Below are positions 44,139 through 50,956 of a stretch of DNA of 54,235 nt, piece after piece; position 1 is the stretch's first letter; each line of letters starts with the position of its first letter. The DNA comes from Oscillospiraceae bacterium. Its GTDB lineage: Bacteria > Bacillota > Clostridia > Oscillospirales > SIG530. Both the position numbers and the translations under genes were made by a program. The DNA lies in contig SVND01000011.1 in NCBI GenBank assembly GCA_015067075.1, positions 1 through 54,235 of the forward strand, read 5' to 3'. The notes under the pieces were generated by a model, which searched no databases, had not been told where the DNA came from, and worked only from the letters and a program-made list of their open reading frames with translations.

Positions 44139-46334
44139 ATGACAGAAAGAATTCGTTTTTTAAGGGAGCAGACGCTGACAAGTAAAAATAAGATTGCGCG
44201 CCGTCCCATACCTTTTCACTCAACGGCGAATGAAAAAGGCGGTATTCCCGTAAGAAAAGCCCTTGCACTCAAGTGGATGTTCGACACGATGCCCGTTTAT
44301 ATCGGCGAAAAGGAGCTTATCGTCGGCACGCGTACCTACTATCAGCCACACGCCGACAACGCCGACGGTCACAGTGTTTGCGACTACTCCCAATGGGCGT
44401 ACCCTGAATTTATAAACATCGCCGATATTGAAAAGTTCGGCGAAAACGCTTGCTATATGAATAAAACTCATTATACGCCGGATTTTGCCATGCTACTTGA
44501 AAAGGGCATTGGCGGTATCATAGAGCAAGCGCAGCTCCGCAAGGAGGATAAAACGCTTAAGGCGCAAAATATCGAATTTTTAGACAGTGTTATTATTGCG
44601 TATACGGGACTTAAAAATCTCGTTTTGAGATATGCCGACCATGCCAAACAGCTTTCGGACAATACGGATGACGACAATGAAAAAGCAAGGCTTTCCGAAA
44701 TTGAGCGCATTTGCCGAAAAATAAGTGAAGGCAAGCCTGACACCTTCCGCGAAGCCATACAGCTTTTGTGGTTTGGCCATCTCGGCACGATGATAGAAAG
44801 CTTTATTTTCATAAATTACGGCAGGCTTGATGTTATTTTGGGCAAATATCTTAAAGATACCCCCTTTGCCGAGGGTGAGGAGCTTATCGCTTGCCTTCTT
44901 TTAAAAATGTACGATCAGGCGGACCTTAACGATATGTCGGTACTGAATAAGCACGAAGGACAGCTTGTTATAACCCTTGGCGGAGTTGACGAAAAGGGTG
45001 AAAATGCCGTAAACGACGTTACGATGATGTTTTTGAATGCGGCATCGTTTACGAAGCTTCCCGAGCCTGAAATAAATTTGCGCATAAGCAGTAAAAATCC
45101 CCCTGAATTTCTTGACAAAGCGGCGCAAATGACGGTAGACGGCTGTAACTTTGTTTCCTATTATAACGATGACCTTTTTGTAGAAGCACTTATTTACGGC
45201 GGCGCAGAGGCGCAGGATGCAAGGTGCTACGGATTTGATCTTTGTCAGGACATAAATTTCCCAGGAAAAAGCTCATCGTGGGTGGTGCATAATATTTCTC
45301 TCGCCCATGAGCTTATGAATATGCTTTGCGAAAAGGACGATTTTGACAGCTTTGATGAGCTTTTGTCGTCGTTCAAAAGCAGAGTTGCAAAGGTTATCAG
45401 TGACGGCATAAATTGGTATAATGCAACGGGCGAGCATATGATGCTTTACCGTGACGGCAGGTATGACGAGTTTTTCCACGCTGTGAAGAACAAAGGAATG
45501 CCAACGAGCTGGGACGGAAGAAGCCCCATGTGTCCGCTTCCACTTTTGAGCGCGCTGTATCACGGCACGGTGGAAAACGCCGTAGATATGACGCTTGAGG
45601 GCTATATGCTTAAGCACCGTGGCTCCATGGTGGGCACGGCTGTGGAAGCCGTAAACTCCTTGGCGGCGATAAAAAAGGTGGTTTTCGAGGAAAAACAGTA
45701 CACACTTGAGCAGGTGGTTAAGGCTTGCAAGGAAGATTTTTTCGGTGAAGAAATACTGCGCTCGGTGCTGTGGAATGCGCCGAAATGGGGCAACGACGAT
45801 GAGTATGTGGACAGCATTGCAAAGGAGCTGCTTGAATTTTGCCTTGTCCGATTTAACGAGTGCCGTACTTTTTCAGGAGGCAGAGTTTTTTCGGGCATAC
45901 ATCAGCCCCATCCTGTGACAACGGGGCAAGGACTCATGGCAACGGCTGAAGGCAGACGTGCAGGAGCACCTGTGGCGGTAACCATGACAGCGGAAAACGG
46001 CACGATGAAAAACGGCGCTACTGCGGCACTAAAATCTGCATCTGTTTTTGATACGAAGCTTTTGCAGTGGAATTACTGCTGTATGGTCAACTATTATGCC
46101 TCTGTTTTTGCAGGGGAAAGCGGCAAGGACAATTTCAAAAAATTGCTTCTTACCTATTTTAAGCGCGGCGGAATGCAGCATCAGCCCAATGTTTTAGATG
46201 CAAACGAGCTTAAGAAGGCACAGCTTGAGCCTGAGCGATATAAGGACCTTGTAGTAAGGCTTTGGGGTGTTTCGGCGCATTTTGTGGATATCCCCAAGGA
46301 AATGCAGGATGAAATGATTGCAAGACTTTCATGA
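44139..46334 (+). CDS. Glycyl radical enzyme of unrecognised subtype
   Basis: This 731-residue PFL-like enzyme has the recognisable backbone MPVYIGEKELIVGTRTY, QLVITLGGVDEKGENAVND, DARCYGFDLCQDINFPGK, GRRAGAPVAVTM and the C-terminal glycyl loop RLWGVSAHF with Gly710 and PKEMQDEMIAR. The probable thiyl Cys369 is in LCQD where most family members have GCVE, so the acid/base position carries Asp371. The glycyl loop is RLWGV rather than RV-x-G-(F/W/Y). Substrate is unknown; it does not look like PFL, CutC, HypD or glycerol dehydratase by these motifs. The dedicated activase lies immediately upstream. Confidence 0.88.
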   Translation: MTERIRFLREQTLTSKNKIARRPIPFHSTANEKGGIPVRKALALKWMFDTMPVYIGEKELIVGTRTYYQPHADNADGHSVCDYSQWAYPEFINIADIEKFGENACYMNKTHYTPDFAMLLEKGIGGIIEQAQLRKEDKTLKAQNIEFLDSVIIAYTGLKNLVLRYADHAKQLSDNTDDDNEKARLSEIERICRKISEGKPDTFREAIQLLWFGHLGTMIESFIFINYGRLDVILGKYLKDTPFAEGEELIACLLLKMYDQADLNDMSVLNKHEGQLVITLGGVDEKGENAVNDVTMMFLNAASFTKLPEPEINLRISSKNPPEFLDKAAQMTVDGCNFVSYYNDDLFVEALIYGGAEAQDARCYGFDLCQDINFPGKSSSWVVHNISLAHELMNMLCEKDDFDSFDELLSSFKSRVAKVISDGINWYNATGEHMMLYRDGRYDEFFHAVKNKGMPTSWDGRSPMCPLPLLSALYHGTVENAVDMTLEGYMLKHRGSMVGTAVEAVNSLAAIKKVVFEEKQYTLEQVVKACKEDFFGEEILRSVLWNAPKWGNDDEYVDSIAKELLEFCLVRFNECRTFSGGRVFSGIHQPHPVTTGQGLMATAEGRRAGAPVAVTMTAENGTMKNGATAALKSASVFDTKLLQWNYCCMVNYYASVFAGESGKDNFKKLLLTYFKRGGMQHQPNVLDANELKKAQLEPERYKDLVVRLWGVSAHFVDIPKEMQDEMIARLS

Positions 46335-46400
46335 AATATGAATAAAAAAGGCTTTTTCGTAAAAAATAAAAGCAAACCTAAAGAAAGGAATGCTTATAAA

Positions 46401-47243
46401 ATGAAAAAGCTTTTTTCTATTTTTGCGGCGTTGTTAGCTGTGGCGGCGATGTCGTCAACTGCGGCGCAAAATCTGCTCCTTGCCACGGATGAGGTGAAAA
46501 CGGAGATAGGTGACAGCGCCTACATCGTTGATATCGTTGAAAACTATCAGGGAAAGCAGTTTGGCTCGTGGTCGAGCATCGGTAAACAGGTGTTTTCCGT
46601 TGATACGGAGACGAAAAAATTCGGTGAACAGTCGCTGAAAATATCAAATCCGTCCATCGGTCATTCCGCAATAAATCTGATGCTTCCGAAAACCCTTGAG
46701 CCGGGGAAAAGATACACCTTTCAGGCGTGGGTAAAAACACAAAAGGTACTCAGCCCGGAATGGGGTGCATCTATCGCTGTCGAGTATTACACCCTTGACG
46801 ACAAAGGCGCACAGTCGGTAATGCAGGGCGATTTCGGTGCAAGTGAGCGCATCACGGGAACGAAGGATTGGACGAAGCTGAGCCTCACTTTTACCGTGCC
46901 GACGCAGGCTAACGAGGGCGGTATAATTGCGCTTCAGCTTTGGAATTCTACGGGAACGGCTTGGTTTGACGGGCTTGCCGTAGTCGAGGGCGAAAACGCG
47001 GTGGATGACAGCTTGTTGGGCGGTGCGGATGTAAGCACGCCGACTAAGGCGGCAACGCCGACAAAGGCTCCGACAAAAGCGCCAACCGTGACGAAAACGG
47101 CAACGCCTACGGAAACAAATCCCGACACAGGTGAATCGCCCACACAGATGACGTGGTATATCATCCTTGCCATTATATCCTTGGCTGTGATCGTGTGGCT
47201 CGTTTGGTATTTCGCATCGAGAGCAAACAGAGACAAATACTGA
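46401..47243 (+). CDS. Secreted carbohydrate-binding-like protein with C-terminal anchor
   Basis: This 280-residue protein has a Sec signal peptide (~1-28, MKKLFSIFAALLAVAAMSS). Residues ~40-195 form a jelly-roll of CBM4/9-like style: FGEQSLKISNPS, TLEPGKRYTFQAWVKTQ, WTKLSLTFTVPTQ, TAWFDGLAVVEG. A Thr/Pro/Lys-rich linker of TPTKA-type repeats (~210-240) is followed by NPDTGESP, a TM helix and RANRDKY. The NPDTG plus TM plus basic tail has the layout of a sortase sorting signal, though no sortase is in the window; it may simply be a membrane anchor. ATG 46401 has AAAGGA upstream. Confidence 0.7.
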   Translation: MKKLFSIFAALLAVAAMSSTAAQNLLLATDEVKTEIGDSAYIVDIVENYQGKQFGSWSSIGKQVFSVDTETKKFGEQSLKISNPSIGHSAINLMLPKTLEPGKRYTFQAWVKTQKVLSPEWGASIAVEYYTLDDKGAQSVMQGDFGASERITGTKDWTKLSLTFTVPTQANEGGIIALQLWNSTGTAWFDGLAVVEGENAVDDSLLGGADVSTPTKAATPTKAPTKAPTVTKTATPTETNPDTGESPTQMTWYIILAIISLAVIVWLVWYFASRANRDKY

Positions 47244-47253
47244 TAAAATTGTT

Positions 47254-47292
47254 ATCGCCGCAAGCATTTCTACTTGCGGCGATATGTTTTTG
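47254..47292 (+). terminator. Terminator of the glycyl-radical locus
   Basis: Perfect 11-bp stem ATCGCCGCAAG/CTTGCGGCGAT (47254-47283) with an 8-nt loop, followed by ATGTTTTTG. It lies 11 bp after the stop of the anchored protein gene. It could also end a minus-strand RNA. Confidence 0.85.
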
Positions 47293-47640
47293 TTCATGAG
47301 AAGGGTGTTGGCAGCTACCTTCCCATGCAAAGTGAAAAATCAAGCCGAGGGGGAAAGGGCTTAATTTTTCGTCGGAATTTCACCGACCAAGAAGAGAAAG
47401 AGGAGCAAGCCCTGCTCGATACAAGGCTCGCCGTTATGCAAAGATCGGTGGGGGAATACCGATATTGCATTGCATAAATTCTATAAAAGGCAAAAAGAAT
47501 TTATGCGGTTTTGTTCAGCTCTGCTTATAAGGAAAAAATGTGTTATATAAGGAAGAATGAAAAAGAGATCGGAGGAAAGAAGAGCTGAACTGAAAGCTTA
47601 GTCAAAAGATTCGCACTCAAATCGACTTTTGCTTTGTGTC
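47254..47640 (-). ncRNA. Candidate structured non-coding RNA, about 380 nt
   Basis: There is no convincing ORF, but at least eight inverted repeats follow one another. They include GAAAAATcAAGCC/GGCTTaATTTTTC, GTCGG/CCGAC, GAGCA/TGCTC, TTATGCAA/TTGCATAA enclosing ATCGGT/ACCGAT, ATAAATTC/GAATTTAT, GTTCAGCTCT/AGAGCTGAAC (perfect, 58-nt loop) and CAAAAG..GATT/AATC..CTTTTG. An extended -10 promoter (47644-47672) faces into it from the minus strand, and the 11-bp stem at 47254 could end it. Strings ATTCCGA...TTAAGCC and TGGGAAGGTAG..TGCCAA on the minus strand faintly recall 5S rRNA. No known RNA class fits. Confidence 0.5.
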
Positions 47641-47643
47641 TTT

Positions 47644-47672
47644 ATTATAGCAGAAAATTGGGAAAAAACCAA
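47644..47672 (-). promoter_or_regulatory. Extended -10 promoter facing the candidate ncRNA
   Basis: On the minus strand TTGGTT (47672-47667), 17-bp spacer, TGC-TATAAT (-10 at 47649-47644). The -35 is weak, but the -10 is consensus with a TG extension. No ORF follows, which suggests an RNA product. Confidence 0.55.
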
Positions 47673-48019
47673 GGGAAAATCGTCGGCAAGTTTGTGGCAA
47701 AAATAAGGCAAAGAGAGGGAAAAGGTTAATAAATTATTAAGGAATTAAAACAAAAGACAACTGCCGCAGAACCTTGCCGCATTTTTTCCATCGCCTATAG
47801 GAACAGGCGTCTCGACGATCTAAAGGAAATGGATTACGGTTTTGTGAGATTACACATCACCACCGCCTGCGGCGGAGCCTGTCTCGCTACAGCTCGGTCA
47901 CGCTCACGTTATGACAGTCGCACGGGACTGTCATTCATTTTTAGGTAGCTATATAAAAGACTGAGGGAGAGATAAAATCACAACCTATGCTGTGACGGGG
48001 CACAACACCTATGTACTAA
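47673..48019. repeat. Non-coding spacer with dispersed repeat copies
   Basis: No gene is seen. 47799-47816 (GGAACAGGCGTCTCGAC) matches the repeat arm at 53832-53851 with minor changes. 47879-47939 is a 61-nt copy of the repeat at 24762-24822 (five differences), including the perfect hairpin TGACAGTC/GACTGTCA. Parts of two repeat families thus lie next to each other here. The rest is plain intergenic sequence. Confidence 0.65.
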
Positions 48020-48070
48020 AAAAGAAAGAGAGAACGAATCGGTTGATCCGAAAAGTTCTCTCTTTTTGCA
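48020..48070 (-). terminator. Terminator of the first Gfo/Idh gene
   Basis: Perfect stem AAAGAGAGAAC/GTTCTCTCTTT (48025-48065) with an inner CGG/CCG pair. The minus strand ends in TTTCTTTTTTAG, so it ends the operon whose last gene stops at 48110. T and A runs on both sides make it bidirectional. Confidence 0.85.
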
Positions 48071-48109
48071 TTGGCAATGAAATTAGATTCGGCCGTTTAG
48101 TACCGTATT

Positions 48110-49351
48110 TTAGCCCGGTTCGCCTGCGAGGAATTTACGTCTGACCTCTTCGTAGACCTCGTCTGGTATCTCCTCGTCGTTGTGGATGTTGTTTGGAACC
48201 CACATATCGCCTGCAATAGCCTTTACAGTGCAGAACGTATCGTTTCTGTAAGCGTCACGCTCTTCCTTAAGGCGAAGGTTGGGAACGCGCTGAGGTGCTC
48301 CGCCGTTTACGATGGAGCGATATGCCAAAATGCCGGGGATGCACATATCAACAGCCATATAAACGTCGATGCAATTTGCAAGTGCTTCCTTATCGCCGAG
48401 GCAAGCCTTAATGAAATAGTAAGTGGTGAAAAAGTCGCCGCCGCCGTGAGTTGCGCCTTCCGCCGCCTTATTTGTAAATTCGGGGGAATATTTTACGTGC
48501 TCGCCGACACAGTTTTTGTCGCTTTCTCTATAAACGTGGAGCTGTCCGCCGTCCCAGCGATCCGTCTCCATGGAGCCCTTAAGACCGTACATCTGATAGT
48601 TGATGGAGCCGGGCTCACGCTTAAGTCCGCCGTGAAGGCTCTTGACGATCGCGCCGTTTTCGAGGGTAACGATTTCCATGCCCGAGGTGCCTGCAGCTGT
48701 GCCGAGGTTGCGCATGAAGGGCGCGTTAGGTGTTTCAAAGCCCGAAACGGATACGGGACGAAGTCCTGTAGCGTAGATGATGGGACCGAGGGAATGGGTG
48801 CAATAGAAGGTGGAGTACATTGTGTTTCTCCAATGGTCCTTCTCGCCGTAGGTGATGCCGGGCCAGATGGAAGAGCAATCGTGAACGTATTCACCCTCCG
48901 CATGGGTCAGCTCGCCAATCTCGCCGCGGCGATAGATCTCGCGCATCTCGTATGTAGTATTAAAAAAGCAGTAATTTTCGGCGTAGCAATATATCTTGCC
49001 CGTTCTTTCAACGGCTTCGATAAGTGCTACAGCCTCAGCCAAGGTCGCGCAGGTGAGGCATTCACTCATAACGTGCTTACCGCTTTCCAGTGCCTTGATG
49101 GCGAAGGGAGCGTGTTCGTTGGCGTAGTTTGCCAAAACGACAGCGTCCATATCGTGCTTGAGAAATTCATCGTAATCGGAGTAGCCTGTAACGGTTACGC
49201 CTTTTTCCTTGGCGATGTTTACGCAATAATCAACGGATTCCTGCACCTTATCGCAAACAGCCACAAGCTCGGCTTCGTTGCTGTTAAGCGTTTCGTTTAC
49301 CATGCAAGAGCCTCGTCTGCCGCCGATAACGCCAATTCTTAATTTTGCCAT
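48110..49351 (-). CDS. Gfo/Idh/MocA-family protein, variant lacking the EKP lysine
   Basis: This 413-residue protein has an N-terminal Rossmann domain (LRIGVIGGRRGS, AELVAVCDK, AVVLANYANEHAPFAIKALES) and a C-terminal Gfo/Idh sheet domain. Such enzymes are usually NAD(P)-dependent sugar or inositol oxidoreductases. The catalytic EKP block is here SECL (Glu97-Cys98), followed by AENYCFF, typical of a sub-branch with altered active site, so ordinary dehydrogenase activity is not assured. ATG 49351 has GGGAGGAA upstream. Its own promoter and operator-like repeat lie in the 186-bp gap after the solute-binding protein gene. Confidence 0.85.
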   Translation of the reverse strand: MAKLRIGVIGGRRGSCMVNETLNSNEAELVAVCDKVQESVDYCVNIAKEKGVTVTGYSDYDEFLKHDMDAVVLANYANEHAPFAIKALESGKHVMSECLTCATLAEAVALIEAVERTGKIYCYAENYCFFNTTYEMREIYRRGEIGELTHAEGEYVHDCSSIWPGITYGEKDHWRNTMYSTFYCTHSLGPIIYATGLRPVSVSGFETPNAPFMRNLGTAAGTSGMEIVTLENGAIVKSLHGGLKREPGSINYQMYGLKGSMETDRWDGGQLHVYRESDKNCVGEHVKYSPEFTNKAAEGATHGGGDFFTTYYFIKACLGDKEALANCIDVYMAVDMCIPGILAYRSIVNGGAPQRVPNLRLKEERDAYRNDTFCTVKAIAGDMWVPNNIHNDEEIPDEVYEEVRRKFLAGEPG

Positions 49352-49392
49352 AATTATTCCTCCCTGAATTGAAGAATTTAAATTATTATATC

Positions 49393-49410
49393 GTTGTAAA
49401 AGCATACAAC
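49393..49410. promoter_or_regulatory. Operator-like inverted repeat at the Gfo/Idh promoter
   Basis: GTTGTA-n6-TACAAC, a perfect inverted repeat in the wider context TCGTTGTA...TACAACAA. It covers the predicted transcription start just downstream of the -10 at 49417-49422. The shape is similar to LacI/GalR or cre-type operators. The regulator is not in the window. Confidence 0.55.
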
Positions 49411-49416
49411 AATTAT

Positions 49417-49445
49417 ATTATTGCATATTTTTATTTGATTGTCAA
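49417..49445 (-). promoter_or_regulatory. Promoter of the first Gfo/Idh gene
   Basis: On the minus strand TTGACA (49445-49440), 17-bp spacer, TGC-AATAAT (extended -10, -10 at 49422-49417). Confidence 0.7.
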
Positions 49446-49537
49446 TAGGATTTTGAAAAAGTTTTATCAATAAAATGAAGCTTTTTTTCATGGAGTTTGA
49501 AGCGGCGAAAACAAACAAATTTGTCTCCGCAAAAATA

Positions 49538-50932
49538 TCATTCTTCCATAATGCCTGCGATAACGTCGTCGATTCTCGGCGCTATCTCTTCAGCAACTGC
49601 GCTCCAAGGCTCACCAAGGAGAGGACGGAACCAGATATCGCCCCAGAACTGACCCATTTCAAATGTTGTCCACGTCATAAGAACAGGTGTAAGACCGTCA
49701 CGGAGCTTCTGCTCCTGAACGTACATTTCCATTTCATAAGGGATACCCTTTTCTTCGAAAAATGCCTCGGCATCAACTTCTTCTTTATCGTGGTCATCGA
49801 GTACATCGTATCTTGCGGCATCCATCAAAGCCGCCGCGCCGTAGGGATTGGGAGCGTTTGCGCAAAGCATGTTTTCACCGAAGTACATACATGCATAATA
49901 GTTTTCGGAAGCAGGATCTCTCGGGAAGGGAACCCAAGCTATAGCATCGCGGGCGAACATATCCTTATATGTACCGCCTTGATAATACCAATAGCAGCCT
50001 ACCATCATAGCTATCTTACCCTGTGCGAAAGCTGTTCTGCCGTCACTTCCGTCGTACTCAACGCCTGCGTTAAAAAGGTCAACGGTAAAGTTAACTGCGC
50101 TTGCGATTTCAGGGCTGCGGATATTGTTTGTAACTGTGCCGTCGGGATTCATGGAAACGATATCTTTACCTGACGGATAAAGGAAAGCTTCTGTAAGCTC
50201 AATAGATACGCCCCAGATTTCGGGGATGCCGTCGCTGTCGGAGTCTGTTTGAACTGCACGGGCGCATTCGAGAAGCGTATCATATGTCCAGTTGCCTTCG
50301 TTGTAATATTCAACGGGGGATTTTACACCGAGCTCATCAAATATTTCAAGGTTTATCCACATACCGTCGCCGGCGTCTGTATTCATTTTTGTGCTAAGAC
50401 CGTAATGCTTGCCCTTGAAGAGAGTTGCGTCGAGACCTGTTTTAAGGTCAGTCCAAAGACCTGTGGAAAGGTCGATATAATCGTCCCAAGCAACGATATA
50501 GCCTTTGTTTGCAAGAGTAGGCTGGAAGGTGTCGTAACGGAAAATGTCGGGGGATTCGCCGCCCATAACGGATGAAACGAGCTTCGTTATTCTGTCAGCC
50601 GCGGCAACAACGTTTGTTTGCCATTTCATGTTGTAGATATCGCGGAAAGCATTTTCCTTATCCACAGCGGGCTGACCTTCTTCATAGTGGATCATGAAGG
50701 TAACTGTGTCGGACGTTACGGGGTAGTTGAGAAGTCGCCATTCGGGGTTACCGTTTGCACCGGGGTCGTTCATGTACTTGCCGCCTTCGGTGTAGTCAAC
50801 GGTTTGGGCTTGCGTAGGTGTTGCATCTGCGGAAGGAGTGGGAGTTGCGTCGTCGTTTGCGCCGCCTCCGTTACAGGCGACAAGGCTAAAGAGCATGAGA
50901 AGTGCGATTACGAGTGATAAAAGTTTTTTCAT
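49538..50932 (-). CDS. Orphan extracellular solute-binding lipoprotein (sugar ABC type)
   Basis: This 464-residue family-1 sugar-binding protein has a signal ending in lipobox SLVAC (Cys20). An acidic/Thr-rich linker with TPTPSADATPTQAQ is followed by the two-lobe body (NAFRDIYNMKWQTNVVAAADR, GESPDIFRYDTFQPTLANKGY, FAQGKIAMMVGCYWYYQGG). AAAGGAG precedes the ATG. It lies 24 bp after a Gfo/Idh gene but no permease or ATPase genes are next to it, so it either uses a remote transporter or acts as a sensor/binding protein. Confidence 0.88.
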   Translation of the reverse strand: MKKLLSLVIALLMLFSLVACNGGGANDDATPTPSADATPTQAQTVDYTEGGKYMNDPGANGNPEWRLLNYPVTSDTVTFMIHYEEGQPAVDKENAFRDIYNMKWQTNVVAAADRITKLVSSVMGGESPDIFRYDTFQPTLANKGYIVAWDDYIDLSTGLWTDLKTGLDATLFKGKHYGLSTKMNTDAGDGMWINLEIFDELGVKSPVEYYNEGNWTYDTLLECARAVQTDSDSDGIPEIWGVSIELTEAFLYPSGKDIVSMNPDGTVTNNIRSPEIASAVNFTVDLFNAGVEYDGSDGRTAFAQGKIAMMVGCYWYYQGGTYKDMFARDAIAWVPFPRDPASENYYACMYFGENMLCANAPNPYGAAALMDAARYDVLDDHDKEEVDAEAFFEEKGIPYEMEMYVQEQKLRDGLTPVLMTWTTFEMGQFWGDIWFRPLLGEPWSAVAEEIAPRIDDVIAGIMEE

Positions 50933-50956
50933 GTTTTTTCTCCTTTTTCAATTTTA

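Noticed and set aside
47306-47400. FMN or cobalamin riboswitch suggested by CGGTGAAATTCCG on the minus strand
   Set aside because: The other conserved blocks of both aptamers are missing and no riboflavin or B12 gene follows.
47274-47477. 67-residue ORF in the structured intergenic region
   Set aside because: Starts inside the terminator stem, no ribosome-binding site, and the DNA is explained better by stacked hairpins.
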